From assembly GCF_018390635.1 (NCBI RefSeq), contig NZ_JAHBGE010000001.1:54466-118465 (forward strand): a DNA stretch of 64,000 bases. The letters run 5' to 3'. This stretch comes from Ancylobacter lacus (GTDB taxonomy: Bacteria > Pseudomonadota > Alphaproteobacteria > Rhizobiales > Xanthobacteraceae). A program made the translations under genes and the position numbers. The notes beneath the pieces were generated by a model. That model did no database searches and had not been told where the DNA came from. It saw nothing but the letters and a program-made list of their open reading frames with translations. Shown here piece by piece: positions 39,067 through 49,237 of this stretch (within the stretch, counting starts at the first letter, position 1; each line of letters begins with the position of its first letter).

Positions 39067-39298
39067 GGCGGCGTGGTTTACGCTGGGTTAATATGCCCGC
39101 CGGCGCGGCCTCTGCCGGATTCAAGCCAAGTGCCTTGCCTTTGAAGGCGGATTCGGCGCGTTAAGGTTTCGTCAACGCTTTCGGGTGACGAAGGATTCAT
39201 CCTGCCGCTTAAGCCGTCCTTGACCCCCCTGCCGCTACGAATGGGCGGAGCAGAGGGGGCAACTCCCTCGAAAGAGAATAAAATTCGAGGCGTTGGAC

Positions 39299-39811
39299 AT
39301 GCGACAGGCAGCTCAGGCGGCGAAAGCCGCCGCGCGCGAGGCTGAAGACGATCCCATCCGGCCGCTCTACATGGAGGCCCTCACCCTGGTGGAGCGGCTG
39401 CACCGGCGGCTGCTGGACGTGGTGAAGGACGAGTTCGACCGCCGCGGGCGCGACGACGTCAACGCGGTGCAGGCGCTGCTGCTGTTCAACATCGGCGATT
39501 CCGAGCTGACCGCCGGCGAGCTGCGCACGCGCGGCTACTATCTCGGCTCAAACGTCTCCTACAACCTCAAGAAGCTGGTGGATCTCGGCTATCTCCACCA
39601 CCAGCGCTCGCGCATCGACCGCCGCTCGGTCCGCATCAAGCTGACCGACAAGGGCGAGGAGATCCGGGCCATCGTCGCCGGCGTCTACGCCAAGCACGTC
39701 GCCACGATCGAGCAGATCGGCGGCATCGGCACCCAGGATTTCCACGTCATCAACAAGGCGCTGCAGCGGCTGGAACGGTTCTGGACGGACCAGATCCTGT
39801 ACCGGCTCTGA
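39299..39811 (+). CDS. ldtR: MarR-type transcriptional regulator LdtR
   Basis: 170 residues, a winged helix of the MarR superfamily. YMEALTLVERLHRRLLDVVKDEFDRR, then NAVQALLLFNIGDSELTAGELRTRGYYLGSNVSYNLKKLVDLGYL and RSRIDRRSVRIKLTDKG are strongly conserved in the LdtR group first studied in Liberibacter, where it controls an L,D-transpeptidase gene and osmotic tolerance. ATG 39299 is preferred over TTG 39293 because GAGG lies 8 nt before it. No ldt gene is in the window. Confidence 0.88.
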   Translation: MRQAAQAAKAAAREAEDDPIRPLYMEALTLVERLHRRLLDVVKDEFDRRGRDDVNAVQALLLFNIGDSELTAGELRTRGYYLGSNVSYNLKKLVDLGYLHHQRSRIDRRSVRIKLTDKGEEIRAIVAGVYAKHVATIEQIGGIGTQDFHVINKALQRLERFWTDQILYRL

Positions 39812-39842
39812 TCCGCCCACCCGCCTTCCGCCGCGACCCGGC

Positions 39843-40871
39843 TCAGCGCTGGAGGAAGCCCTCGAGCGTGTTCGCCACGTTGACCCCTATCGCCTCGACC
39901 GCGTAGCCGCCTTCCTGCACGAACAGGGTCGGCCGGTTGAGCCGGGCGATGCGGGCGCCGATGGCGAGGTAGTCCGGGCTGTCGAGCCGGAACTGCGAGA
40001 TGGGGTCGTCCTTGAAGGTGTCGACCCCGAGCGAGACCACCACCACGTCCGGCGCATAGGCCGCCACCCGGCCGCACGCCTCGTCCAGCGCCTGCGACCA
40101 CACATCGAAGCCGCTGCCCCAGCGCAGCGGGTAGTTCACGTTGAAACCCTCGCCCGCGCCCGTCCCGGTCTCGTCGGCATGGCCGAGGAAATAGGGGTAT
40201 TCCTGGCGCGGGTCGCCGTGGATGTTGCAGACCAGCACGTCGGCGCGGTCGTAGAAGATGGACTGGGTGCCGTTGCCGTGGTGGTAGTCGACATCGAGGA
40301 TGGCGACGCGTCCGCTGCCGCCATCGAGCAGCGCCTGCGCCGCCACCGCCGCATTGTTGATGAAGCAGTAGCCGCCCATGGCGTTGGCGTGGGCGTGATG
40401 GCCGGGCGGGCGGCACAGCGCGAAGGCGCTCGCCGCGCCCGCGGCGATCAGGTCGACGCCGGTCAGGGCGACATCGGCCGAGGAGCGGATCGCGTCCCAG
40501 GTTCCGGCAACAAAGCAGCAGCCGGCATCGAAGGAGAAGTGGCCGAGCTTGCCGTCCACCGTCTCCGGCTCGATGTAGCGCATGCCGGGCGCGCGCCAGA
40601 AGCTCGGCAGGATCGGGAAGGGCCGCCCGTCGGCCACCCAGAGCTCGGTGAGCTGGGAGAGGAAGGTCACATAGGCGGCATCGTGCACCCGCAGCAGCGG
40701 GGCGAGCCCGTGCTCGGTCGGGGCGAGGGTGGCGCCGAATCCGCGCGCCTCCACCGCGGCGCGGATCATCTCGGCGCGCTCGGGCTTCTCGAAGGCGGGA
40801 ACCACCTGACCGTTATAGAGCTCGACATGGCCGGAATGGCCGTGATGTCGCGGGGAATAGACCGTCTGCAT
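39843..40871 (-). CDS. Histone deacetylase family protein (acetylpolyamine amidohydrolase-like)
   Basis: 342 residues. Zinc and catalytic residues of the class II HDAC fold are visible: His158-His159 in RPPGHHAHANAMGGYCFINNAA, Asp195 and His197 in ILDVDYHHGNGTQSIFY, and the third ligand Asp in SLGVDTFKDDP. The bacterial relatives deacetylate acetylpolyamines; the opening MQTVYSPRHHGH is typical of that group. The start at 40871 fits the family although its ribosome site is weak. It converges on ldtR and diverges from glyA. Confidence 0.9.
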   Translation of the reverse strand: MQTVYSPRHHGHSGHVELYNGQVVPAFEKPERAEMIRAAVEARGFGATLAPTEHGLAPLLRVHDAAYVTFLSQLTELWVADGRPFPILPSFWRAPGMRYIEPETVDGKLGHFSFDAGCCFVAGTWDAIRSSADVALTGVDLIAAGAASAFALCRPPGHHAHANAMGGYCFINNAAVAAQALLDGGSGRVAILDVDYHHGNGTQSIFYDRADVLVCNIHGDPRQEYPYFLGHADETGTGAGEGFNVNYPLRWGSGFDVWSQALDEACGRVAAYAPDVVVVSLGVDTFKDDPISQFRLDSPDYLAIGARIARLNRPTLFVQEGGYAVEAIGVNVANTLEGFLQR

Positions 40872-41150
40872 CGGGGAAGGCTCGGCTGTCTGAGGGACGA
40901 ATACGCCCCAGCATACCCAACCCCCGGCGCCGGCACAGCCGCCCGCATGCGCCGGGCGGCGGGCCGGATGCGGACCGGAAGAGGCGCGGCGGCGTTCCGG
41001 CCTGCGGTCATGTCGGTTCCGCGCAATCCAGCCCTGCCCGCGGCCTGCTTTGAAACGGGGCAGGCGCTGTGCTAAGCGACGGCTCGATTGTCGCGGCCAA
41101 GCGCACCCTTTTTCATCCGCCACCGCCGCTCAGGCCATGGAGACCGGCCA

Positions 41151-42455
41151 ATGTCGTCCGAAGCGCACGCCGCCAACGCGGTTACCGACCAGTTCTTCTC
41201 CGCCCCGCTCGCCGAGACCGATCCGGAGCTCGCCGGCGCCATCGCGTCCGAACTCGGCCGCCAGCGCGACGAGATCGAGCTGATCGCCTCCGAGAACATC
41301 GTCTCCCGGGCGGTGCTGGAAGCGCAGGGTTCGGTGCTGACCAACAAATATGCCGAAGGCTATCCCGGCCGGCGCTATTACGGCGGCTGCCAGTTCGTCG
41401 ACGTCGCCGAGCAGCTCGCCATCGACCGTGCGAAGAAGCTGTTCGGCGCCGGTTTCGCCAATGTGCAGCCCCATTCGGGCGCGCAGGCCAACATGGCGGT
41501 GTTCTTCGCCCTTCTGCAGCCGGGCGACACCTTCCTCGGCCTCAACCTCGCCGCGGGCGGCCATCTCACCCACGGCTCGCCGGTGAACGTGTCGGGCAAG
41601 TGGTTCAACGTGGTGCCCTACGGCGTGCGCGAGGACGACCACCGCATCGACTACGACGTGGTCGCCGACCTCGCCGCCCAGCACAAGCCGAAGCTGATCG
41701 TCGCCGGCGGCTCCGCCTATCCCCGCCATATCGACTTCGCGAAGATGCGGGCGATCGCCGATTCGGTCGGCGCCTATCTCATGGTCGACATGGCGCATTT
41801 CGCCGGTCTGGTGGCGGGCGGCGCGCACCCGAACCCGGTGCCCCACGCCCATGTGGTGACCACCACCACCCACAAGACCCTGCGCGGCCCGCGCGGCGGC
41901 ATGATCCTGACCAATGACGAGGCGCTCGCCAAGAAGCTCAACTCGGCGATCTTCCCCGGCATCCAGGGCGGCCCGCTGATGCACGTCATCGCCGCCAAGG
42001 CGGTGGCCTTCGGCGAGGCGCTGCGCCCTGAGTTCAAGCTCTACGCGAAGAACGTGGTCGAGAACGCGAAGGCGCTGGCGGAAACGCTGAAGGGCCACGG
42101 CTTCGACATCGTCTCCGGCGGCACCGACACCCACCTGATGCTGGTCGATCTGCGTCCCAAGCGCCTCACCGGCAAGGTGTCGGAGATCGCGCTCGGCCGG
42201 GCGCACATCACCTGCAACAAGAACGGCATTCCCTTCGACCCGGAAAAGCCGATGGTCACCTCCGGCGTGCGCCTGGGCACCCCGGCCGGCACCACCCGCG
42301 GTTTCGGCGTGAAGGAGTTCCAGCAGGTCGGCGACATGATCGCCGAGGTGCTGAACGTGCTCTCGCAGAAGGGCGTCGAGGAAGACAGCCTGGTCGAGGC
42401 TGCGGTGCGCGAGAAGGTGGCCGGGCTGGTCGCCCGCTTCCCGATCTACAGCTGA
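41151..42455 (+). CDS. glyA: Serine hydroxymethyltransferase
   Basis: 434 residues. It interconverts serine and glycine with tetrahydrofolate. PLP-lysine 242 lies in [15 protein letters not shown]; other landmarks are [29 protein letters not shown] and [17 protein letters not shown] precedes ATG 41151. It starts the glyA-nrdR-ribD-ribE-ribH-nusB-thiL run, a conserved alphaproteobacterial operon joining one-carbon and riboflavin metabolism. Confidence 0.98.
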   Translation: MSSEAHAANAVTDQFFSAPLAETDPELAGAIASELGRQRDEIELIASENIVSRAVLEAQGSVLTNKYAEGYPGRRYYGGCQFVDVAEQLAIDRAKKLFGAGFANVQPHSGAQANMAVFFALLQPGDTFLGLNLAAGGHLTHGSPVNVSGKWFNVVPYGVREDDHRIDYDVVADLAAQHKPKLIVAGGSAYPRHIDFAKMRAIADSVGAYLMVDMAHFAGLVAGGAHPNPVPHAHVVTTTTHKTLRGPRGGMILTNDEALAKKLNSAIFPGIQGGPLMHVIAAKAVAFGEALRPEFKLYAKNVVENAKALAETLKGHGFDIVSGGTDTHLMLVDLRPKRLTGKVSEIALGRAHITCNKNGIPFDPEKPMVTSGVRLGTPAGTTRGFGVKEFQQVGDMIAEVLNVLSQKGVEEDSLVEAAVREKVAGLVARFPIYS

Positions 42456-42464
42456 GGCCCGCCC

Positions 42465-43016
42465 ATGCGCTGTCCCTATTGCGGAAGCCTCGACACCCAG
42501 GTCAAGGATTCCCGGCCGACCGAGGACAGCGCCGCCATCCGGCGCCGCCGCATCTGCCCGGATTGCGGCGGCCGTTTCACCACCTTCGAGCGCGTGCAGC
42601 TCCGCGAGCTGATGGTCGTCAAGCGCTCCGGTCGACGGGTGGCGTTCGACCGCGACAAGCTCGCCCGCTCCATCGGCGTCGCGCTGCGCAAGCGGCCGGT
42701 CGATCCCGAGCGGGTTGAGCGGCTGGTGTCCGGCCTCGTCCGGCGCCTTGAAAGCCTCGGCGAGAACGAGATCACCTCCGAGACCATCGGCGAACTGGTG
42801 ATGGAGAGCCTCAAGCAGCTCGACGACGTCGCCTATGTCCGCTTCGCCTCGGTCTATCGCAATTTCCGCGAGGCCAAGGATTTCAGCGCCGTGCTCGGCG
42901 AACTCGAGGCCCGTCCCGGCGAGGCGACCGGCGAGCGCCGCCACCGGGTGCGCGAGGAACTGCGGGCGGCCGGGGCGCTCGACGAGGACGATCCGCCGGC
43001 CGGGACAACGGAATGA
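42465..43016 (+). CDS. nrdR: Transcriptional repressor NrdR
   Basis: 183 residues. The N-terminal zinc ribbon uses Cys3, Cys6, Cys31 and Cys34 ([16 protein letters not shown]), followed by the ATP-cone domain with [20 protein letters not shown]. NrdR senses ATP/dATP and represses ribonucleotide reductase genes. The C-terminal tail (about 150-183) is longer than in E. coli and acidic. It overlaps ribD by 4 nt (ATGA). Confidence 0.96.
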   Translation: MRCPYCGSLDTQVKDSRPTEDSAAIRRRRICPDCGGRFTTFERVQLRELMVVKRSGRRVAFDRDKLARSIGVALRKRPVDPERVERLVSGLVRRLESLGENEITSETIGELVMESLKQLDDVAYVRFASVYRNFREAKDFSAVLGELEARPGEATGERRHRVREELRAAGALDEDDPPAGTTE

Positions 43017-44152
43017 ACGGGCCCGCGGACCATCGCCGCCAGCCGGACGCCCGGCTCGACGAGGCGCTGATGGGCACCGCCCTGACGATCGGGCGGCACA
43101 ATCTCGGTATCGCGTGGCCCAACCCCGCGGTGGGCGCGCTGGTCGTGCGCCACGGCGCGGCGGGACCGGTGATCCTCGGCCGGGGCTGGACCGCCGCCGG
43201 AGGGCGACCCCACGCCGAGCCCGTCGCCCTCGCCGCCGCCGGCGCGGCGGCAGCCGGCGCGACGCTCTACGTCACCCTCGAGCCCTGCTCGCATTACGGC
43301 CGCACCCCGCCCTGCACGGACGCCATCCGCGCCTCCGGCGTCGCCCGGGTCGTCGCCGCCATCGAAGACCCCGACCCCCGTGTCGCCGGGCGCGGCTTCA
43401 CCCTGCTGCGGGCGAGCGGCATCGAGGTCACGGTGGGGCCGGGCGCCGAGCTTGCCCGCATCGACCATGCCGGCCACATTCGCCGCGTCGTCTCCGGCCG
43501 GCCGCACGTGCTGCTGAAGATGGCGGCCTCCAGCGACGGCAAGGCCGGGCTGGAAGGACGCCGCCCGGTGCGCATCACCGGGCCCGCCGCGCAGGCACAG
43601 GTCCACCTCATGCGCAGCCAGGCCGACGCCGTGCTGACCGGCATCGGCACCGTGCTGGCCGACGACCCGCAGTTCACCTGCCGGCTGCCGGGACTGCTCG
43701 ACCGCTCGCCGGTGCGCGTGGTGCTGGACAGCGCGCTGCGGCTGCCGCTCGATTCCGCGCTGGTGCGCAGCCGCGAGGTCGCCCCGCTCTGGGTGGTCGC
43801 CGGCATCGACGCGCCGACCGAACCGGAGCTGGCGCTGCGCGAGCTCGGCATCGAGGTCATGCGCGTTGCCGACGGGGCCGATGGCGGGCTGGCGCTGGAC
43901 GAGACGCTCCGGCTGCTCGCCATGCGCGGCATCACAAGGCTCATGGTCGAGGCCGGCCCGAGGCTGGCAAGCGCCGTCCTCACCGCCGATCTCGTCGACG
44001 AGGCGGCGCTCTTCACCGGCCCCGCGCCCCTCGGTGCCGCCGCGATCGAGGCGTTCGAGCCGCTGGCGCTGGAGGCGATGAACCATCATCTGATCGAGAC
44101 CGACACCCGCAGGCACGGCGACGACCTCCTGCGCATCCTGAGGCGGCGCTAG
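43013..44152 (+). CDS. ribD: Bifunctional riboflavin biosynthesis protein RibD
   Basis: 379 residues, two domains. The N-terminal deaminase zinc site is [11 protein letters not shown] plus [12 protein letters not shown]. The C-terminal reductase domain starts near residue 160 ([16 protein letters not shown]) and includes [19 protein letters not shown] and [14 protein letters not shown]. It deaminates and then reduces the pyrimidine intermediate in riboflavin synthesis. Coupled to nrdR upstream; ribE starts 1 nt after its stop. Confidence 0.96.
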   Translation: MNGPADHRRQPDARLDEALMGTALTIGRHNLGIAWPNPAVGALVVRHGAAGPVILGRGWTAAGGRPHAEPVALAAAGAAAAGATLYVTLEPCSHYGRTPPCTDAIRASGVARVVAAIEDPDPRVAGRGFTLLRASGIEVTVGPGAELARIDHAGHIRRVVSGRPHVLLKMAASSDGKAGLEGRRPVRITGPAAQAQVHLMRSQADAVLTGIGTVLADDPQFTCRLPGLLDRSPVRVVLDSALRLPLDSALVRSREVAPLWVVAGIDAPTEPELALRELGIEVMRVADGADGGLALDETLRLLAMRGITRLMVEAGPRLASAVLTADLVDEAALFTGPAPLGAAAIEAFEPLALEAMNHHLIETDTRRHGDDLLRILRRR

Positions 44153-44153
44153 C

Positions 44154-44744
44154 ATGTTCACGGGCATCATTTCCGACATTGGCGAGCTTCTCGCCGTCAC
44201 CCCCCGCCACGAGGTCCGGCGGCTGACCATCGGCACGCGCTACGACACCGGCGCGATCGCGCTGGGGGCCTCCGTCGCCTGTTCGGGCGTGTGCCTCACC
44301 GTCGTCTCGACCGCGCCGGGCCGCTTCGATGTCGAGGCGGCGCCGGAAACGCTCGCCATCACCACCGTGCGCGACTGGACGGCGGGCCGGCGGATCAACC
44401 TGGAGCGCGCTCTGAAGATTGGCGACGAGCTGGGTGGCCATATCGTGCAGGGCCACGCCGACGGCATCGCCCGGGTGGTCGAGCGGCACGATCTGGGCGA
44501 GACGACGAAGTTCGTGTTCGAGGCGCCGGCGCCGCTGGCCCGCTTCATCGCGATCAAGGGCTCCATCGCGCTCGACGGCACCTCGCTGACGGTGAACGAG
44601 GTGGAGGGCACCCGCTTCAGCTGCCTGCTGATCCCCCACACCCTCGCCGTGACCACCTGGGGCCCGGTGCAGGCGGGCGATGATGTCAATATCGAAGTCG
44701 ACATGATGGCCCGCTACGCCGCGCGGCTTGCGGAGTTCCGCTGA
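44154..44744 (+). CDS. ribE: Riboflavin synthase alpha chain
   Basis: 196 residues with the duplicated lumazine-binding fold: the first half opens [15 protein letters not shown] with [14 protein letters not shown], and the second repeats it with [14 protein letters not shown] and [16 protein letters not shown]. It dismutates two lumazine molecules to riboflavin. It lies between ribD and ribH in the riboflavin operon. No FMN riboswitch is seen upstream within the operon. Confidence 0.97.
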   Translation: MFTGIISDIGELLAVTPRHEVRRLTIGTRYDTGAIALGASVACSGVCLTVVSTAPGRFDVEAAPETLAITTVRDWTAGRRINLERALKIGDELGGHIVQGHADGIARVVERHDLGETTKFVFEAPAPLARFIAIKGSIALDGTSLTVNEVEGTRFSCLLIPHTLAVTTWGPVQAGDDVNIEVDMMARYAARLAEFR

Positions 44745-44788
44745 GGCCTGTACGTCGTCGGCCGTCCCATTGCCAACGAGGTGCCTCC

Positions 44789-45286
44789 ATGGCGAGCCCC
44801 CGCCCGCCGCGTGCATCCGATGCTCCCCTCGCGCCGCTCGACGGCGCCCGGGTCCTCATCGTCGAGGCGCGCTTCTATGACGATATCGCCGACGAGCTTC
44901 TGGCCGGCGCGGTCGGCGCGGTCGAGGCCGCCGGGGCGACCTTCGAGGTCGTCTCGGTGCCGGGCGCGCTGGAGATTCCCATCGCCATCGCGATGCGGCT
45001 CGATGCCGCCGCGGCGGCCGGCGAGCCTTTCGACGCCGCGGTCGCGCTCGGCTGCGTCGTGCGCGGCGAGACCTATCATTTCGAGGTCGTCGCCGGGGAG
45101 TCTTCCCGCGCGCTGATGGACCTCGCGGTCGCCCGCAAGCTCGCGCTCGGCAACGGCATCCTCACCGTCGAGACCGACGAGCAGGCCTGGGTGCGTGCCC
45201 GGGTGAGCGAGGGCAACAAAGGCGGCGGCGCAGCCGAGGCGGCGCTGACGTTGCTGCGCCTGCAGCGGAGCGGAGCCCGGCCATGA
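44789..45286 (+). CDS. ribH: 6,7-dimethyl-8-ribityllumazine synthase
   Basis: 165 residues. Landmarks are [31 protein letters not shown] and the catalytic-site [16 protein letters not shown], where the family usually has G..I.G.T.H...V. It forms the lumazine precursor of riboflavin. The stop overlaps nusB by 4 nt, a conserved alphaproteobacterial arrangement. Confidence 0.96.
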   Translation: MASPRPPRASDAPLAPLDGARVLIVEARFYDDIADELLAGAVGAVEAAGATFEVVSVPGALEIPIAIAMRLDAAAAAGEPFDAAVALGCVVRGETYHFEVVAGESSRALMDLAVARKLALGNGILTVETDEQAWVRARVSEGNKGGGAAEAALTLLRLQRSGARP

Positions 45287-45765
45287 CCGGGGCCGCCAAG
45301 GGCGTGAACCACAAGCCGGTGCGCAAGAGCGCGGCGCGGCTCAACGCCGTGCAGGCGCTCTACCAGATGGACGTCGCCGCGACGCCGCTGCCGGAAATTC
45401 TCGCCCAGTTCGAGACCCACTGGATCGGCAAGGAAATCGAGGGCGACGAGATCGCCGCCGCCGACGTCACGCTGTTCCGCGACATCGTCGCCGGCGTGCT
45501 GCGCGAGCAGCGGGTCATCGATCTCGCGCTCGACGCCGCGCTGGTCCATGGCTGGCCTCTCAAGCGCATCGAGGCGGTGCTGCGCGCGGTGCTGCGTGCC
45601 GGCGCCTATGAGCTTTCCGGTCGCCCGGACATTCCCGCCCGCGTCGTCGTCGCCGAATATGTGAACGTCGCGGCGGCCTTTCTCGACCGCGAGGAAACCG
45701 GAATGGTCAACGCGGTGTTGGATGGTCTGGCGCGCGAATCGCGGGCCGGCGAGTTCACCGGCTGA
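45283..45765 (+). CDS. nusB: Transcription antitermination factor NusB
   Basis: 160 residues, all-helical. It begins with a basic leader and then [21 protein letters not shown]; the C-terminal block is [43 protein letters not shown]. NusB with S10 binds BoxA RNA for rRNA antitermination. Coupled to ribH by an ATGA overlap and followed by thiL after 39 bp. Confidence 0.96.
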   Translation: MTGAAKGVNHKPVRKSAARLNAVQALYQMDVAATPLPEILAQFETHWIGKEIEGDEIAAADVTLFRDIVAGVLREQRVIDLALDAALVHGWPLKRIEAVLRAVLRAGAYELSGRPDIPARVVVAEYVNVAAAFLDREETGMVNAVLDGLARESRAGEFTG

Positions 45766-45804
45766 GGCAGGCCGGCACGGCATCGAACGGGCAGGAGAGC
45801 CGGC

Positions 45805-46818
45805 ATGACGCAGACGGGATCGGCCAGCGGCGGGGCCTCCGCCGAGGACCGGCTGATCGCCCGGCTGTTCAAGCCGATCGCCCGGCATCCGGGCGCGATC
45901 GGCCTCACCGACGATGCCGCCTGCATCGCCCCGCCGCCCGGCCATGACCTCGTCCTGACCAAGGACGCGCTCGTCGCCGGCGTTCATTTCTTCCCGGACG
46001 ATCCTCCGGCTTCCATCGCCCGCAAGGCGATGCGGGTGAACCTGTCCGATCTCGCCGCCAAGGGCGCGGTGCCGCTCGGCGTGCTGCTCGCCATCGCCAT
46101 CCCGCCGGACATGGACGAGGACGCGCTGGCCGCCTTTGCCCGCGGCCTCGGCGAGGATGTGGAGGCCTATGGCGCGCCGCTGCTCGGCGGCGACACGGTG
46201 CGCACGCCGGGGCCGCTGACGGTGTCGCTCACCGCGCTGGGCACGCTGCCGCAGGGCAGCCTCGTGACCCGCTCCGGCGCGCGCGAGGGGCAGGCGGTGG
46301 TGGTCTCCGGCACGATTGGCGATGCCGCCCTGGGGCTCGCGCTGCGGCTCGACCCCGGTCGCCCCGGCTTCGCCCGGCTCGCGCCGGAGCACCGCGACTT
46401 CCTGCTGGACCGCTACCTCCACCCACGGCCGCGGCTCGGCCTCGCCGCCGCCTTGCGGGGCAGCGCGAGCGCCGCCATGGACGTGTCGGACGGGCTGGTG
46501 GGCGATCTCGCCAAGCTGCTGGCGGCGTCCGGTGTCGGGGCGGTTGTGGAAGCCGCCCGGGTGCCGCTCTCGCCCGCCGCCCGTGCCGCCATCGCCGCCG
46601 AGCCGGCGCTGCTGGAAACCGCCCTGACCGGCGGCGACGATTACGAGATTCTGGCGGTGGTGCCGGTTTCCCGGCTCGACGCCTTCGGTGTCAACGCCAC
46701 CGCGGCCGGCGTGCCGTTGAGCGAGATCGGCCGCACCACTTCGGGCAGCGGCCTCAGCGTGGTCGGGGCGGACGGGGAGCCGCTGACCTTCGCGCGCGGC
46801 AGCTTCAGCCACTTCTGA
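45805..46818 (+). CDS. thiL: Thiamine-monophosphate kinase
   Basis: 337 residues. It phosphorylates thiamine monophosphate to thiamine diphosphate. Metal/ATP-binding landmarks are GLTDDAACIAPPPGHDLVLTKDALVAGVHF, MRVNLSDLAAKGAVPLG, LLGGDTVRTPGPLTVSLTALG and AMDVSDGLVGDLAKL; GGDDYEIL is near the C-terminus. GGAG lies upstream of ATG 45805. The last gene of the glyA-rib-nusB run. Confidence 0.95.
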   Translation: MTQTGSASGGASAEDRLIARLFKPIARHPGAIGLTDDAACIAPPPGHDLVLTKDALVAGVHFFPDDPPASIARKAMRVNLSDLAAKGAVPLGVLLAIAIPPDMDEDALAAFARGLGEDVEAYGAPLLGGDTVRTPGPLTVSLTALGTLPQGSLVTRSGAREGQAVVVSGTIGDAALGLALRLDPGRPGFARLAPEHRDFLLDRYLHPRPRLGLAAALRGSASAAMDVSDGLVGDLAKLLAASGVGAVVEAARVPLSPAARAAIAAEPALLETALTGGDDYEILAVVPVSRLDAFGVNATAAGVPLSEIGRTTSGSGLSVVGADGEPLTFARGSFSHF

Positions 46819-46899
46819 CCGAAAGGGCTGATTGCCACCTCCCGCGCCGCCGCCTAGCCTCTGGCGGCAAATGGCACAACGCCAGCGGGAACATATGAC

Positions 46900-47664
46900 A
46901 TGAAACTCAAGAGCCTCGTCCTCACGGCAGCAGCGCTGATGCTCGGCGTCGGCGTCGCCCAGGCCGACATCAAGAAGGTGCGAATCGGCACCGAGGGCGC
47001 GTACCCGCCCTTCAACTCGGTCGATTCGACCGGTCAGCTCGTCGGCTTCGACATCGATATCGCCAAGGCCATGTGCGAGAAGATGAAGGTGGAATGCACC
47101 TTCGTGGCGCAGGACTGGGACGGCATCATCCCGGCCCTGCTCGCCAAGAAGTTCGACGCGATCGTCGCCTCCATGTCGATCACCGACGAGCGCAAGGAGA
47201 AGGTGGCCTTCACCATTCCCTACTACCTCACCCCCGGCAATTTCATCGCGCCGAAGAACACCACCCTCACCGACATCTCTCCCGCCGGGCTGAAGGGCAA
47301 GACCATCGGCGCCCAGTCCTCGACCACCGGTTCGGTCTATCTTGAGGACAAGTACAAGGATTCCGAGATCAAGCTGTACCAGACCCAGGACGAGGCCAAT
47401 GCCGACCTCGCCGCGGGCCGTCTCGACGCGGTGCTGGCCGACAAGTTCGTGCTGTACGAGTGGCTGGAGAAGACCGACGCCGGCAAGTGCTGCAAGTTCA
47501 TCGGCCCGGACCTAGCCGACGTGAACCCGCAGGGCACCGGCATCGCGCTGCGCAAGGAGGACAACGAGCTGCGCGAGATGTTCAACAAGGCGATCAAGGA
47601 GATCGTCGCCGACGGCACCTACAAGAAGATCAACGCCAAATACTTCCCCTTCGACATCTACTGA
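46900..47664 (+). CDS. Amino-acid ABC transporter periplasmic binding protein (Lys/Arg/His-type)
   Basis: 254 residues. The signal peptide (about 1-22, ending VAQA|DIKK) is followed by a type II periplasmic binding fold: VRIGTEGAYPPFNSVDSTGQLVGFDIDIAKAMCEKMK, and FDAIVASMSITDERKEKVAFT, the basic-amino-acid (HisJ/ArgT-like) pattern. A CC pair at GKCCKF resembles the disulfide in relatives. No permease or ATPase gene is beside it, so it is an orphan that must use a transporter encoded elsewhere. A hairpin and then a dehydrogenase gene follow. Confidence 0.9.
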   Translation: MKLKSLVLTAAALMLGVGVAQADIKKVRIGTEGAYPPFNSVDSTGQLVGFDIDIAKAMCEKMKVECTFVAQDWDGIIPALLAKKFDAIVASMSITDERKEKVAFTIPYYLTPGNFIAPKNTTLTDISPAGLKGKTIGAQSSTTGSVYLEDKYKDSEIKLYQTQDEANADLAAGRLDAVLADKFVLYEWLEKTDAGKCCKFIGPDLADVNPQGTGIALRKEDNELREMFNKAIKEIVADGTYKKINAKYFPFDIY

Positions 47665-47675
47665 TCGACGAGAGC

Positions 47676-47698
47676 GAGGGTCCGCCGCGTGGACCCTC
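47676..47698 (+). terminator. Hairpin after the binding-protein gene
   Basis: GAGGGTCC (47676-47683) and GGACCCTC (47691-47698) form a perfect 8-bp stem with a 7-nt loop 11 bp after the stop codon. No T-tract follows. Such hairpins commonly stabilise binding-protein messages and lower expression of the next gene. Confidence 0.5.
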
Positions 47699-47777
47699 TC
47701 CACGATGCGGGCGGGGCGGCGGGGCAGGGGCTCCGCCGCCCTCGCATGCCGCCTGTCCCGTCCTGCCGGAGTCCATC

Positions 47778-49019
47778 ATGAAGTCGGATACACTGGTGCT
47801 CGGCGCCGGGATCGTCGGCACCTCCATCGCCCTGCACCTCGCGCTGCGCGGCCAGTCCGTCACGCTGGTCGATCGCCGCGCGCCGGGCGAGGAGACCTCC
47901 TACGGCAATGCCGGCCTGGTGGAGGCGGCCTCGCTCTACCCCGTCGCATTCCCGCGCGATTTCCGGGCGCTGCTCGACGTCGCGCTGGGGCGCAACCCGG
48001 CGGCCAACTACCACCTCTCCGCGCTGCCGGGGCTCACGCGCTGGATGTTCAACTACTGGCGGGCGTCGGCGCCGGACCGCGTTCTCATCTATGCCCGGGT
48101 GATGCAGACCCTGCTCAGCCACAGCATCGCCGAGCACGATCATCTCGCCGCGCTGGCGGGCGCTGAACATTATTTCCGGGAAGGCGGCTGGCTGAAGCTC
48201 TACCGCACTCCGCAGGGGCTCGACGTCGAGCGCAGGGAATTTCCGCTCGCCCGGCAATACGGCCTCACCGCGGTGGAGAAGAGCGTGGATGAGGCGCTGG
48301 AGCTGGAGCCCGCGCTGCGGCCGGTCTTCCATGGCGCGGTGCTGTGGTCCGATCCCCATTCGGTTTCCAGCCCCGGGGGCGTCACCAAGGCCTATGCCGC
48401 CCATTTCGAGCGGCTCGGCGGCCGGCTGGTGCAGGCCGATGCCCGCTCGCTCGGCGCCATTCCCGGCGGCTGGCGGGTCGAGACCGCGAAGGGCCGGCAC
48501 GACGCCGACCGGGTCGTCGTCGCGCTGGGGCCGTGGGCCCGCGACCTGCTCGACCCGCTGGGCGTGCGGGTCCCGCTGCAGGTGAAGCGCGGCTACCACA
48601 TGCATTATGGCGCTCAGGGCAATGCCGGGCTGCGCCGGCCGGTGCTCGACGAGGAGGGCGGCTATGTCATCACCCCGATGGAAGCCGGCATCCGGCTGAC
48701 CACCGGGGTGGAGTTCGCGCGCCGCGATGCTCCCAAGAGCCCGGTTCAGCTCGCCCGCACCGAGGCGCTGGCGCGCGACCTCTTCCCGCTGGGGCCCCGG
48801 CTCGAGCCGGAACCGTGGATGGGTTGCCGACCCGCCTTCCCCGACATGCTGCCGGCCATCGGCCCGGTGCCGCGCCGGCCGGGGCTGTGGCTGGCGATCG
48901 GCCACCAGCATCTCGGCTTCACCCTCGGCCCGGTGACCGGGCGGCTGGTGGCGGAGATGATGACGGGCGCCGACCCGGTGGCGGATCCCGCGCCTTTCGC
49001 GCCCGGCCGCTTCGGTTGA
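47778..49019 (+). CDS. FAD-dependent D-amino acid dehydrogenase-like oxidoreductase
   Basis: 413 residues. FAD-binding [18 protein letters not shown] (about 7-24) and the DadA-family [14 protein letters not shown] are clear, as is the C-terminal [23 protein letters not shown]. The middle of the protein differs strongly from the dehydrogenase at 4301. GGAG lies 6 nt before ATG 47778. It follows the basic-amino-acid-type binding protein, so it may oxidise an imported D-amino acid or related imino acid; the substrate is not readable. It is 113 bp after the binding-protein stop, beyond a hairpin. Confidence 0.85.
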   Translation: MKSDTLVLGAGIVGTSIALHLALRGQSVTLVDRRAPGEETSYGNAGLVEAASLYPVAFPRDFRALLDVALGRNPAANYHLSALPGLTRWMFNYWRASAPDRVLIYARVMQTLLSHSIAEHDHLAALAGAEHYFREGGWLKLYRTPQGLDVERREFPLARQYGLTAVEKSVDEALELEPALRPVFHGAVLWSDPHSVSSPGGVTKAYAAHFERLGGRLVQADARSLGAIPGGWRVETAKGRHDADRVVVALGPWARDLLDPLGVRVPLQVKRGYHMHYGAQGNAGLRRPVLDEEGGYVITPMEAGIRLTTGVEFARRDAPKSPVQLARTEALARDLFPLGPRLEPEPWMGCRPAFPDMLPAIGPVPRRPGLWLAIGHQHLGFTLGPVTGRLVAEMMTGADPVADPAPFAPGRFG

Positions 49020-49237
49020 AAGCCGCCGGGCAGGCCGGCTTCGCGGCATGTATTTGGTATTCTAGCGGTTTTTCGCGCCCAACACGAAGCATTCATTGCA
49101 GGTGGTGCGACTTTTTGGCACGCTCGCGACCGTCGGGTCCCGGCTGGCGGGCGGAGACACCGAGACGGGCGACGCCGCGGCGCCGCACCACCCGCAAAAA
49201 AACCCGCCTGTGGAAACAGCCCAGGTGGAATCCCTTC

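Noticed and set aside
40872..41150. Possible riboswitch in the glyA leader
   Set aside because: Only a short GCCTGC/GCAGGC pairing was found; none of the conserved cores of folate, SAM or glycine riboswitches is recognisable.
41130..42944. A 604-residue frame antisense to glyA and nrdR
   Set aside because: Shadow of two well-defined genes; no family features.
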